This document shows positions 24,525 to 33,574 of a stretch of 64,000 nt of DNA, one piece after another. This DNA comes from Parundibacterium terreum (GTDB taxonomy: Bacteria > Pseudomonadota > Gammaproteobacteria > Burkholderiales > Burkholderiaceae_D), in assembly GCF_014636315.1 (NCBI RefSeq), contig NZ_BMED01000001.1, positions 873,941 to 937,940 on the forward strand, given 5' to 3'. The stretch's first letter is position 1. Every line of letters starts with the position of its first letter. The notes beneath the pieces are model-generated. The model made no database searches, was not told the DNA's origin, and was given only the letters and a program-made list of their open reading frames with translations. A program made the translations under genes and the position numbers.

Positions 24525-27497
24525 ATGAGCACGCTGAACATTTCTTGGTTGAAAAATACGCTGGCCAACCAGGGACAAGAATTATCACTGCTGGCGGCAC
24601 TGTTGAAGGCGATGAAAGCCTTGAAGGATGATCCCGCCACGCCGTCGCAAGAGTGGTTTGAAGTACTCAATCTGCTGGTCAAGGCACTGGATAGCGGCCA
24701 AAAGCCGGGCGCCGCTATCAGCGATGGCGACTGGGCCATATTGCAGGCAGAGTGGGCCTCCTTGCGCGCTGCTTTGGGCGATCAGCTTCCTACGGCGCTG
24801 AGGCCACTGACCCTCAAACTGTCGGAACTGGCAATCGCGACGATTCCTCCGTCAAAGGCAGTGGGCCTGCTGTCTTATCCGCTGGTCTCGGCGACCACCG
24901 CCAATACAGGAGCAGCCACGCTCGCCGGCCTGGGCTTTCAGACCTCCATAGCGGCCAACGGCCAGGCGATCGCTTCAGTAGAATCGGATAGCAGGGCACC
25001 AGACTGGGCAAGCAAGATCGGCTATGTGAACCCGGATGCAGAGTGCTTCTTCCGCATCGGCCTGCAAGGCGGCTTGGGTGCCAGCGCCGGAGTCACAGCA
25101 AGTCCGGCATGGGGTAGTATAGGTATTTCGGCCAGCGCACAGGGTGCAGCCTTCCTCGACCATTGCTTCAATTATCCTTCCAGCCGCTATGTCGCGCAGG
25201 CCCTGCTAAACAGCCTGGAAATTCTGCCTGCCCCCGGCAAACTCTCCAGCATGCTGGAAACCTGCCAGGGCGATGATTTTGCTATTGCCAGCCTGGATGT
25301 TTCCGGCACACTCAGCCTGAAAGGCAATATCTCTGCCGGCAAGGTGCTGGCGACTTCCTTTGCCAGCCCTACTTCCGCCGCCGGCTCCATCACTGCCTCG
25401 GTCGGCCTCAGTGCATCATTGGCTGTGAGCTGGGCACTGAATGGCGACTACCATTTGACCGTACGTAAAACCGGAAAATTTGCCACTGCCAGGCTGGAAC
25501 GGAAAATCAGCAAAACCTCAGGCACGACGATCGATCTTTCTGCGCAGCTCAGCATTACAGGTCTGCAGGCCGCGCTGGACCCTGTGCTGGCCCAGGTCTT
25601 TCCATCGGCCCAGCCTCTGATTGCACGCCTGGGAAAGCTGTCCGATCTGCACGGTCTGGCACGGGATACACTGGTGCAGCAACTGGGCCTTGCGGGCAAC
25701 AGCGAATGGGACCAGATCGCGCAGGCATTGGTGGATATTGGCACCGGCGGCGGCAAGACAGCTATCGCCTCGCTGGCAACAGCGATCCAGGCTGAACTGG
25801 ATGGTTTCGCCAATCGCTATCTGGACCAGGGCAGCGCCGAGATACAAAAAACCTCCACTGCCCTGATCACGCTCATTACCGGCAAGCTGGAAGCGGCGGA
25901 TATCAAGAATGCCAATTTTTCGCAAGAGATACTGGCCAAGCTGCAAGCATTGAGCACGCGTGTAGACGATGCCGTCAAGGAGCTTGCCAATCGCATCCAT
26001 ACCGCCGATGCGTCCGCCGCAACGCAGATCGCACAGGCGCTGAATATTCCCGCCACCGGCATCGCCAACTTTGTCACCCAGTTGCAAGGCATCATTACCC
26101 CGGCTACCAGCGCCGTCGGTAAATGGCTGGCCTCCTATGAAGCCGCCAGGACGCGCATTGCGCAGACCGTCGCCAAGATAGAAAGCTCCAAGCTGGGCCT
26201 CGCGCTGGCCTATAGCAGCGAGCAGCAGAATGATTCTGCCGTGCTGCTGGAGGTCGCTTTCAAACAGGACACCCCTGCCTCGCAAGCCTTGTATCAGGCA
26301 TTCTGGCTGGGCCAGCTTGACCGCTACCCGCAACTGCTGGAAGCCTGCAAGAGCAATGGCAGCGCAGAAGAAATCCAAAGCATCTTCAGCCAGACCCAGC
26401 AACGCAAGATCAGTTATGGATTTGAACTCAATTTCTTTGGCCTGCTGACGGCGGCAGCGAGCACCACCGAGCTGGACAAGGTCTCCGTCAGCAGCGACGG
26501 CCAGGGCCGCATCCTGGCGGCCAGCGATTCGGTCAGCCTGGCCAGCGCCGTCAGCCTGAACACGGCAAGCAGCGAAGCCTCGCTGAGCCTGAATCTGGAA
26601 ATGCTGGCGATACCGGATTCCCCTCCCCCTTTCAATGCAGAATTCAAGGCCAGCGGCGACAACATCAGCCAGGACAATGTCCACCAATTCTTCCGGCTCA
26701 TCGAAGATGTGGGCGCCATGACGAGCGGCATAGGCGCACGTGTAGAAAATTTCCTGTTTGCTGGCCCCTCAGGTACCGCAGCCCGCGTAGCGCAGACCCA
26801 GATAGATGGTACCTGCCTGCTGGACCTGGGCCAGTGGAACAGGCTGCTGCAATCCTCGCCGGATGCCGTCTACCAAGCCACTCACCAGTCCTGCATGAAG
26901 GCGCTGACCTCGGCCGTGCGCACCGGTGCAGAGCGCGGAGGTACAGATGGCTCGCCCGCACAATGGCTGGCAGAATGGCTGACCTACACCGGCTGGACAG
27001 AACAGAAATTCTGGGTGCAGGCATCGGCATCCCCCAGCGGCAAGGCCTGGTCCGACACGGTGCTGGGCAGCCCGGCCAGCGACCAGGATCCGTTCCCGAT
27101 CAGCGACCCGCTCACGCCAAGAGCCGAGCGCGCTTCACTGCGGCGGCTGTGGGAAATAGAAAAAATCAGCGGCGGCGCCAGGAGCGCCTGGGGCGCCGTA
27201 CAGGCAGAGGCAGCCTTCCTGGCGCAGTTGCCGGCAATGATACCGGCGGCACCGGATAGCCAAGTCACGATCATACGCAACCGGCTCTCCCTGTTATCAG
27301 CCTCCATACGGCAAGGCTTTGCGGTCGCGTTCCGCTATGACATCCCGGATCTGCAGCAGCCTATCAAGGTGAGCTGGCGCTTCCTGGGCCTCAGCCTGGC
27401 GCTGGCGCAGCTTGCGTCACCGGATGAGCCGTTGAAATTTATTGCAAAACTGGAAGCCGATGAGCAAGGGCAAAAAATAGGCAAGCTGTTTGTCTGA
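24525..27497 (+). CDS. 990-residue protein of unknown function
   Basis: AAGGAG is well placed before the ATG. There is no signal peptide and no membrane segment, so the protein is cytoplasmic or leaves by an unusual route. Residues 1-110 are helical. About 120-320 are rich in Gly/Ala/Ser with alternating beta-like stretches (GLGASAGVTASPAWGSIGISASAQGAA; ITASVGLSASLAVSWALNGDYHLTV). About 350-580 are helical, with long amphipathic segments. A second beta-like part (620-720) and a mixed C-terminus follow. Four Cys are in the N-terminal third. I recognise no domain. It is transcribed alone between two matching terminators. Confidence 0.85.
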   Translation: MSTLNISWLKNTLANQGQELSLLAALLKAMKALKDDPATPSQEWFEVLNLLVKALDSGQKPGAAISDGDWAILQAEWASLRAALGDQLPTALRPLTLKLSELAIATIPPSKAVGLLSYPLVSATTANTGAATLAGLGFQTSIAANGQAIASVESDSRAPDWASKIGYVNPDAECFFRIGLQGGLGASAGVTASPAWGSIGISASAQGAAFLDHCFNYPSSRYVAQALLNSLEILPAPGKLSSMLETCQGDDFAIASLDVSGTLSLKGNISAGKVLATSFASPTSAAGSITASVGLSASLAVSWALNGDYHLTVRKTGKFATARLERKISKTSGTTIDLSAQLSITGLQAALDPVLAQVFPSAQPLIARLGKLSDLHGLARDTLVQQLGLAGNSEWDQIAQALVDIGTGGGKTAIASLATAIQAELDGFANRYLDQGSAEIQKTSTALITLITGKLEAADIKNANFSQEILAKLQALSTRVDDAVKELANRIHTADASAATQIAQALNIPATGIANFVTQLQGIITPATSAVGKWLASYEAARTRIAQTVAKIESSKLGLALAYSSEQQNDSAVLLEVAFKQDTPASQALYQAFWLGQLDRYPQLLEACKSNGSAEEIQSIFSQTQQRKISYGFELNFFGLLTAAASTTELDKVSVSSDGQGRILAASDSVSLASAVSLNTASSEASLSLNLEMLAIPDSPPPFNAEFKASGDNISQDNVHQFFRLIEDVGAMTSGIGARVENFLFAGPSGTAARVAQTQIDGTCLLDLGQWNRLLQSSPDAVYQATHQSCMKALTSAVRTGAERGGTDGSPAQWLAEWLTYTGWTEQKFWVQASASPSGKAWSDTVLGSPASDQDPFPISDPLTPRAERASLRRLWEIEKISGGARSAWGAVQAEAAFLAQLPAMIPAAPDSQVTIIRNRLSLLSASIRQGFAVAFRYDIPDLQQPIKVSWRFLGLSLALAQLASPDEPLKFIAKLEADEQGQKIGKLFV

Positions 27498-27535
27498 ATA
27501 CGGCAGAGCCGGTTCTCTTTAGCAGCCCACCAAAG

Positions 27536-27573
27536 AAAAATCCCCGCCTGGTCATTCCGGCGGGGATTTTTTT
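27536..27573. terminator. Strong bidirectional terminator between the orphan protein and MlaC
   Basis: Arms AAAAATCCCCGCC / GGCGGGGATTTTT with T runs in both directions. It serves the rightward orphan gene and the leftward mlaC gene. Confidence 0.9.
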
Positions 27574-27627
27574 GATCTTATTGCTGCGATACAGACGCGA
27601 TTAAAATCGACTCACGTCACACCTGGA

Positions 27628-28257
27628 TCAGCTTGCTCCGTTTGCCAGCGTCTTGTTCTTGTCTGCCAGTGTCTTGATCAGGCCAGCCATGCCGCCTTTG
27701 GCGATTTCGCTTTCAAAATTGCCTTTGTAGGTTTCTACCAGCCATGCACCCAGGATGCTGATGTCATAGATTTTCCAGCCGCTGTCCACTTTTTCCATGC
27801 GGTAGTTCAGGCGCACGGTATCGCCGCGCGGCTGTACGACCTGGGAGCGCACTTCCACGCCATCGGTAGCACCGGCATCACCGCGCAGAGGGCTGAAAGT
27901 GATTTTCTGATCTTTCACTGAAGAGATCACGCCTGAATAGGTGTATACCAGCAAGGTACGGAATTCCTTGGTTAACTGCGCCTGCTGTTCAGGTGTCGCA
28001 TCGCGCCAGGCCGGCCCTGCCGCCAGCGAAGTCATGCGTCCAAAGTCGATGTAAGGCAGGATCTTTTCTTCTACCAGCGACAGCACTTTTTTCTTGTTGC
28101 CGGCCTGGATGTCTTTGTCTGCCTTGGCAGTATCAAGCACATCGGTGCTGATGCGCTTGATCAGCGCATCCGGCGCTTCCTGCGCGGAAGCAATATTAAC
28201 AAAACCGGCAATACCGGCAGCAAGCGCAAAAGCGAAGATGGTTTTAAGGATTTTCAT
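27628..28257 (-). CDS. mlaC: MlaC-like phospholipid-binding protein (Ttg2D)
   Basis: 209 residues from the ATG at 28257, which has GGAG upstream and opens a signal peptide (cleavage near ASAQE). The toluene-tolerance/MlaC domain is typical: KVLSLVEEKILPYIDFGRMTSLAAGPAWRDATPEQQAQL, TLLVYTYSGVI, and WKIYDISILGAWLVETYKGNFESEI. MlaC shuttles phospholipids across the periplasm between the outer-membrane MlaA complex and the inner-membrane MlaFEDB transporter. The partner genes are not adjacent, so this is an orphan copy or a split operon. Confidence 0.9.
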   Translation of the reverse strand: MKILKTIFAFALAAGIAGFVNIASAQEAPDALIKRISTDVLDTAKADKDIQAGNKKKVLSLVEEKILPYIDFGRMTSLAAGPAWRDATPEQQAQLTKEFRTLLVYTYSGVISSVKDQKITFSPLRGDAGATDGVEVRSQVVQPRGDTVRLNYRMEKVDSGWKIYDISILGAWLVETYKGNFESEIAKGGMAGLIKTLADKNKTLANGAS

Positions 28258-28515
28258 AGTACTCCAATCGTTCAGGCAAATATTCAGGGGATTGCGCTCT
28301 ATTGCCATCAGGCGCCAATTCCGGTTGCAACCGGATCTTTTCGACAACCCATAGTACGCCAGGAGTACGGATTTTTCGCAAAAAATGGAGTAACTTTTTG
28401 TTATATGCGTAACGGTGGACCTTTACTGTCAACCGTTGGCACCCCTGCTGCGTTTGTGGAAAACGCCGTGCAGGAGCGTAAAAGCCCGAATTAAGTGCTT
28501 TGACTGCCTATTTTG

Positions 28516-29148
28516 CTAAGGGATTTTCTCCTTAAAACCAGGACCCGTAAAGACACGGCGCGCATTTCCCCTCTCCGTCTGTAGATGCTGCCGGCGCCGT
28601 TCCGCTTTACCTTGCTCCCGCTCTGTTTTTGCCAATTCCGCCAATTTGCCAGCCAATAGTTGCCCCGCAAGGCGTTTATTGGCATGCTGGCTGCGCTCGG
28701 TTTGCACCTTGACCGACAGGCCCGTTGCAATATGAGTAGCCCGTATCGCACTATCGGTTTTGTTCACATGCTGGCCGCCGGGGCCGGACGCGCGCGTTGC
28801 CTCGTAGCGGATCTCGCTATCCGGCAGCGGTGCTAAAGGCAGATAGACCGCACAGCCAAGGAACCAGTTCTTGCGCTTGTGCCCGGGGCGATATGGGCTT
28901 TCGCATATCCATAGCAAGCTGCCGCACCAGCGCTCGGCGAACAGTCGCGCAGCGGCCCCATCGGCAACACTCTCCACGCAGAGCAATACCGAGCGCAAGG
29001 TCCCGGACACCGGGCCATCCACCTGCTCCAGAATACTGAGACTCACCCCCTCCTTGCCTGCCTCATGCTGCACTTGTCGCAGCGTTTTATATACAGCCAG
29101 GCAGCATTCTGCGGGCCCTGTATTGGCAGTGATTTGCATCCATATCAT
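28516..29148 (-). CDS. prfH: Peptide chain release factor homolog PrfH
   Basis: 210 residues from the ATG at 29148, which shares a base with the RtcB stop (TGATG). The start fits the known family opening (MxxxQxxxxxGPAECCLAV). The GGQ motif is at 124-126 in SGPGGQHVNKTDSAIR, so it can hydrolyse peptidyl-tRNA. It lacks the codon-reading domain of RF1/RF2. Published work shows that PrfH rescues ribosomes whose 16S rRNA decoding centre has been cut, and RtcB then reseals the rRNA. The coupled rtcB gene is directly upstream. Confidence 0.93.
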   Translation of the reverse strand: MIWMQITANTGPAECCLAVYKTLRQVQHEAGKEGVSLSILEQVDGPVSGTLRSVLLCVESVADGAAARLFAERWCGSLLWICESPYRPGHKRKNWFLGCAVYLPLAPLPDSEIRYEATRASGPGGQHVNKTDSAIRATHIATGLSVKVQTERSQHANKRLAGQLLAGKLAELAKTEREQGKAERRRQHLQTERGNARRVFTGPGFKEKIP

Positions 29149-30341
29149 CAGCAGCACTCCCCACGGGTCTTGTAAGTCAGCACCGGTTTGCTACGGGTCA
29201 GCACGCGCACCAGGCCTGCACCCAACAGGCTGTTCAGTACGCTATCCACATTCTTATACGCTTGCGGCGCTTCTTCGTAGATCAAGGCACGGTCTTCGCA
29301 AATGACACGACTGCCCAGTATGGTTCGTTCAAGCTGGGCAGGAGTGGCGAGCTTGTACAGCCTGTCCTTGCAATCGGAGCGCTGCCACTTGCGGCCTGCA
29401 CCGTGTGCCAGCGAAGCCAGGCTGGTATCTGCATGCGCATTAACAGGCTGCATCAGATAGCTATAGTCTCCGCGCGAACCGGGCAGCATTACCAGCCCCT
29501 TGTCAGCAGGGCTGGCACCCTTGCGATGTAGCCAGCCAGCCTCGCCCGCAATATCTTCCTTGCTGACCAGGTTGTGATGCACATCGAGTATCAAATCAGC
29601 GCTGCAGTGCAGCCGCCTGAAAAAGCGCATTGCAATCAGTTGGCGGTTCAAGCGTGCAAACTGCAAGGCAGCATCATGGCGGCGCAAATAGGCGGTCGCC
29701 TCATCGCTGGCGTCCCGCAAGCCTGCGTGGCCGACTGCATCGACATGCTCACGCAAGATCGCCTGCCCCAGTCCACGTGAGCCGCTATGCACCAGCAATT
29801 GCACCTGTTTCTGCTGCAATCCGGCTTGGCACACTACCTTCTCATCATGCACCTGGTCAATCACCTGCAGTTCAGCGAAATGATTGCCGCCACCTATGGT
29901 TCCCAGAGAACGCAGGTCGGCGATATCCAAGCCCGCTGCGCCCATAGCTTCTTTCAGCGCTTCCAGGCGCATGTTTAAAGCGAGGTCCAATTCCTCCAGT
30001 GCCGACCACTCCTCGGCATCAATGCCGCTATCCAGGTTACCCAGTTGCCTGTCGAGTTTATCGAGCTTTAATTTTCCGATGACAATATCGGTCTGCCACA
30101 AGCCCATGCCGCAGCCTATGTCATTGCCGACCAGCGCCGGATAAAAGCGTTCTTTTGAAAAAAATGCCGCACCGACAGGGTAACCGCGGCCCGGATGCAG
30201 ATCCGGCAAGCCAACAACGCGCAGCATGCCGGGAAGTTCTGCCGTAGTCTTAAGCTGCTGTAGCGCAGCGTCTTCAAGCCACAAACGGTCTGATGCGATC
30301 ACGGAGACGCGATCAGACAAATGACGAATAAAATTGCCCAT
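29148..30341 (-). CDS. rtcB: RNA ligase RtcB, PrfH-associated type
   Basis: 397 residues. Active-site residues of RtcB are in place: Asp74 and Cys77 in GNDIGCGM, GGGNH with His154, His185 in HSGSRGLG, and the guanylylated His313 in HGAGRKW. The enzyme joins 2',3'-cyclic phosphate or 3'-phosphate ends to 5'-OH ends with GTP and Mn(II). Its coupling to prfH marks it as the rRNA-repair type and not a tRNA-splicing or RtcA-linked one. The ribosome site is weak (AGGAA about ten bases upstream). A 22-codon ORF with a strong site lies just upstream. Confidence 0.94.
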   Translation of the reverse strand: MGNFIRHLSDRVSVIASDRLWLEDAALQQLKTTAELPGMLRVVGLPDLHPGRGYPVGAAFFSKERFYPALVGNDIGCGMGLWQTDIVIGKLKLDKLDRQLGNLDSGIDAEEWSALEELDLALNMRLEALKEAMGAAGLDIADLRSLGTIGGGNHFAELQVIDQVHDEKVVCQAGLQQKQVQLLVHSGSRGLGQAILREHVDAVGHAGLRDASDEATAYLRRHDAALQFARLNRQLIAMRFFRRLHCSADLILDVHHNLVSKEDIAGEAGWLHRKGASPADKGLVMLPGSRGDYSYLMQPVNAHADTSLASLAHGAGRKWQRSDCKDRLYKLATPAQLERTILGSRVICEDRALIYEEAPQAYKNVDSVLNSLLGAGLVRVLTRSKPVLTYKTRGECC

Positions 30342-30486
30342 GAAAGGAAATTCCTAAAACTAGAGAAAGGAATGGGCACTGAAAACGCCGGCAGCCATGG
30401 CAATAGCCGCAGTATGCGTTTAGGGAACTTTACAGAGGGACTTGCACTACAGAGCAGATGTGCGCAGGAAGCGCCACATCAAAAAC

Positions 30487-30555
30487 TCATCGCAAGAATC
30501 GGAAAGCCAGGCCCAGGAAAGAAGTCGCGTTGTTCGCGTTACTGATACTGCGCAT
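30487..30555 (-). CDS. Possible 22-residue leader peptide ahead of rtcB-prfH
   Basis: ATG at 30555, TGA at 30487-30489. AAAGGAG lies seven bases before the ATG, much stronger than the site of rtcB itself. The peptide begins MRSISNANNATSF and ends in a hydrophobic-aromatic stretch (GLAFRFLR). It is 145 bp before rtcB on the same strand. It could be a regulatory leader whose translation reports ribosome damage, or an independent small protein. The coding evidence is only the ribosome site and frame. Confidence 0.4.
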   Translation of the reverse strand: MRSISNANNATSFLGLAFRFLR

Positions 30556-30726
30556 TGTCGTACTCCTTTCGTTCGGCTTGGTTTATAGGAAGGCCAATCT
30601 TAAATCACGCGTCACGCCCAATGCAAGAAAAGTTTAGGGCTCTTGCCCAGCCTGTCGCATTTTGGCATCTGCGCTGCTTGAATCTGATAGCCGGTGATTG
30701 AAGAATAATCGAGGCAGTCCCGGTAT

Positions 30727-31560
30727 TTAGAAGAGGTTTTTGTCCCTGGCTACCGGCGTAAATAAGCTCTTCAGCGTATCGGCGACGGTTTTGGCGGGCA
30801 AGTTGCCAAGCTCGGTCCTGACTTTTTGCCTGCGCGCCGAACTCCACTCTGCAATCGAAATGCGTGCTTCTTCGGGGTCGATCGCCAGCACGGGCGCCAC
30901 ATCCGGCCTACCCGTGCTTGAATCTTCGGCGATGTTGCCAACGCTGCGCACCGCCAGTACTTTGGCCGTCGCACAATCAAACAGTATCACTTTGGCGATC
31001 ACGTGCATGGCCGAGATATGGGAAGCCGGCGTATCCCTGGTATAGATGCCCGCCCCGCGCAGGCCGTGGCTGGTATTGGCAAGAAAATCCATACTGGTGC
31101 TTCGCCCAATAATCAGCAAGGCATCCAGGTTATTGCTGCGGCAATGCGCCCTGCCCGCGATCTGGATGGAACTCCATTCCGGGCTGGGTTCGCCGGGCTG
31201 ATCCCAGGATTCAAGGATGTCGTTCACCGGCAAAAAGGAAGTGGGAGAATACGGCGACCTGGCCACGCTGAAATGAAAGCGGTTCTGCAACTCGGCGCCA
31301 AAAAGTTTTTCATAATGATCGTCAAGCTTCCAGTTGACGATATCAAGCTCTTCCTGCCCGCCGCCATTGATGCCAGAACTTTGCTGCACGAATGTCCGTG
31401 CTGCGACGGACACGACGGCCATGCGTTTGATCTTTAAGGTGTTACCCGGATTCAGCGAAGCCTGCTGGCTAGCACACCCGGCCAGCAGGACAGCGGCGCT
31501 GCTCATCAGCAGACAAGGAAGCAAACAGGCTAAAGATGAGAGCCGGAAGCGAGGTCGCAT
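30727..31560 (-). CDS. Lipoprotein of unknown function
   Basis: 277 residues with a clear lipobox (LLAGC, Cys29). After it come the strand-rich KIKRMAVVSVAARTFVQQS and a conserved-looking domain containing LDALLIIGRSTSMDFLANTSHGLRGAGIYTR and VIAKVILFDCATAKVLAVRSVG. The layout, a lipoprotein whose core holds repeated hydrophobic strands, resembles several outer-membrane assembly or stress lipoproteins, but I cannot assign a family. It is on the same strand as, and 136 bp after, the phosphodiesterase. Confidence 0.7.
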   Translation of the reverse strand: MRPRFRLSSLACLLPCLLMSSAAVLLAGCASQQASLNPGNTLKIKRMAVVSVAARTFVQQSSGINGGGQEELDIVNWKLDDHYEKLFGAELQNRFHFSVARSPYSPTSFLPVNDILESWDQPGEPSPEWSSIQIAGRAHCRSNNLDALLIIGRSTSMDFLANTSHGLRGAGIYTRDTPASHISAMHVIAKVILFDCATAKVLAVRSVGNIAEDSSTGRPDVAPVLAIDPEEARISIAEWSSARRQKVRTELGNLPAKTVADTLKSLFTPVARDKNLF

Positions 31561-31695
31561 GAGCTGGGCTATGAAAGAAAAGCTTTACTGTGATGGAATT
31601 TACCTACCTTGTCAAACTTGCATAACTGGCGCAATGGCGGTGCTACAACGACGCGAGGGCGGCGAACGTGCAAGCATCCGCCAATACACTTCTTG

Positions 31696-32982
31696 TTACT
31701 GGGTGCCAGACGTTTTCAGCGCCGGCAACAAAGGCGTGATGCTGCCGTCATTGGCCAGCGGCTTTACACCTATCAGTGACATCACCATCGGGTACACATC
31801 CACATTATCAAAAGGCTTCAGCACTGTATGCGTGAACGCCGGGCCGGAAGCGATGAACAGTGCGTTCATTTCAGGTGCGGTATTGTCATAGCCGTGGGCG
31901 CCGCCATCACGCATTTTCTCCGCGCGCTCTTCATCGGGAAATATCATCCAGCCTACGTCAGCCAGGCAAAAGAATGGCGGTATGCGTGCATTATGGCCAA
32001 ACTGGTAGCGCGCAGGGATATCTTCCTTGCGCCAGCACTGCATGTGCTGCTGCGGCTTCAGCAAGGCAGCTGCCAGGACAGCCTCCTTGCCGGGCTGGGC
32101 CTGTATGCCGCCGCTGGTGCCGTAAGTGATCGTACGAAAGCTGTCGGCGGGCGCAACCTGGTCCAGGCGTATCTGGCGCTGCTTGCTGATGCTGGCCATG
32201 CCGTGGTCGGATACAACGACGATATTGGCAACGATATTGCGCGCCTTCAGCCCTGCCAGCAGGCGGCCAATTGCCGCGTCCACTCGCGCGGCAGCTTCGC
32301 CTGCCTGCGGCGTATCGGGACCGAAATCGTGCCCTGCATGATCTACGTCATCAAAATACAGCGTATAAAAACCGTAATGCGATGGCGCTTTATCCATCCA
32401 GCCCAGCAAGGTATCCACACGCGTATCGGCGGGCAGCTTGCCGTCAAAAGGCAGCCATTGGCTAGGGCGCACGCCGTGGATATCTGCGTCGGTACCCGGC
32501 CAGAACAGCGTTGCGGTACGTACACCCTGCTTCTCCGCCGTTACCCATACCGGTTCGGCCTCATCCCACCAGCGCCGGTCACCTACTGCATCGCGGTCGC
32601 TGAGCTTGAAGCGTGGATTGGGAAGTATCCTCGCGTCTTCCATCGTATTGCCTATCATGCCGTGATGATCCGGCCTTAGCCCCGTCACGAGCGTGTAGTG
32701 ATTGGGGAAGGTAATCGACGGAAAGGAAGGCAGCATCGCTTCGGCACGCGCGCCTGATGCTGCCAGTGCATTCAGGTTGGGAGTTACGCCGCGCGTCAGA
32801 TAGTCAGGGCGAAAGCCGTCTATGGAAACCAGGATGACTGGCGGGCGGCCAGCAACCGCCTCCGCCGGAACAGGCTGCTGCGGTGCGATCTGCGCACACG
32901 CCGAAACAAAAAAAGGAACAGAAAGAACAAGCAATGCGCGCATGAGTTTGCGCGCATCAGAAACAGGAGTATGGCGAATCAC
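31696..32982 (-). CDS. Type I phosphodiesterase / nucleotide pyrophosphatase (NPP family)
   Basis: 428 residues from a GTG start with AGGAT upstream; the ATG thirteen codons later opens a lipoprotein-like signal (FFVSAC) but has no ribosome site. Metal and catalytic residues of the alkaline-phosphatase superfamily are present: VSIDGFRPDYL, the Thr nucleophile in SFPSITFPNHYTLVTG, YFDDVDHAGHDFG and VVSDHGMA. NPP enzymes cleave nucleotide or lipid phosphodiesters outside the cytoplasm. No second gene of a pathway is adjacent. Confidence 0.9.
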   Translation of the reverse strand: MIRHTPVSDARKLMRALLVLSVPFFVSACAQIAPQQPVPAEAVAGRPPVILVSIDGFRPDYLTRGVTPNLNALAASGARAEAMLPSFPSITFPNHYTLVTGLRPDHHGMIGNTMEDARILPNPRFKLSDRDAVGDRRWWDEAEPVWVTAEKQGVRTATLFWPGTDADIHGVRPSQWLPFDGKLPADTRVDTLLGWMDKAPSHYGFYTLYFDDVDHAGHDFGPDTPQAGEAAARVDAAIGRLLAGLKARNIVANIVVVSDHGMASISKQRQIRLDQVAPADSFRTITYGTSGGIQAQPGKEAVLAAALLKPQQHMQCWRKEDIPARYQFGHNARIPPFFCLADVGWMIFPDEERAEKMRDGGAHGYDNTAPEMNALFIASGPAFTHTVLKPFDNVDVYPMVMSLIGVKPLANDGSITPLLPALKTSGTQ

Positions 32983-33214
32983 GATGAAATCCTATGCAGG
33001 TGCGATAAATAGGCCGAATGATGGCTGCGGTGGCTTATGCATGGTCAATGCAGGGTCAATGCAGTCGCTGAAAAGGCGAGCAAATATATCAGGCTGGCGC
33101 CACTTATGCAAAGCCAAGAGGCTTTTTTATGCAGGGGCAGGATTGGCGTACCGGTGCCGCCGCTTTATCATCAAGCGGCAATACAAAGAAGATAGAAATG
33201 AAAGCGTACAAATA

Positions 33215-33242
33215 AAAATGCCCCGGCAAGCCAGGGCATTTT
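33215..33242 (-). terminator. Terminator of the BON-domain gene
   Basis: Arms AAAATGCCC / GGGCATTTT with an inner GGC-AA-GCC stem. Read leftward it ends in TTTTT, 21 bp after the BON gene stop. Confidence 0.85.
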
Positions 33243-33262
33243 ATGGAAGCGAGCGAGATGCG

Positions 33263-33574
33263 CTACTTCAGCCGCATGTCGTTCTTGACGGATTTAACGC
33301 CCTTCACGCCCTGCGTCACTTCCACAGCGCGCTTGATCGCCGCATCCGAGCTGACAAAGCCGCTCAACTGCACAACACCCTTGAAGGTTTCCACATTGAT
33401 TTCGGCTGATTTGAGCATGGAATCACCCAGGATCGCAGCCTTTACTTTGGCCGTTACGGCAGTATCATCAAAATACTCTCCGGTGCCTTCGCGCGTGGCA
33501 GTGGATGCACAACCAAACAGCGATGCCAGCATCAGCGCAAAGAAAAAAGAAGTAAATATTTTGGACAATTTCAT
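33263..33574 (-). CDS. BON-domain lipoprotein (OsmY-like)
   Basis: 103 residues. Lipobox FGC with Cys22, then one BON domain from about residue 35: DDTAVTAKVKAAILGDSMLKSAEINVETFKGVVQLSGFV and AVEVTQGVKGVKSVKNDM. BON domains bind phospholipid and occur in envelope-stress proteins such as OsmY. It is monocistronic, with its own terminator. Stress induction is likely for the family but not visible here. Confidence 0.92.
   Translation of the reverse strand: MKLSKIFTSFFFALMLASLFGCASTATREGTGEYFDDTAVTAKVKAAILGDSMLKSAEINVETFKGVVQLSGFVSSDAAIKRAVEVTQGVKGVKSVKNDMRLK

Noticed and set aside
25518..26687. 389-codon minus-strand frame
   Set aside because: Antisense to the 990-residue orphan. I checked which strand is real: only the plus strand has a start with a good ribosome site and bounding terminators.
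30342..30486. Possible sigma-54 promoter before rtcB (TGGCGC ... TGCGC)
   Set aside because: The spacing between the GG and GC elements is two bases short of what sigma-54 requires, and no RtcR-type activator gene is nearby.
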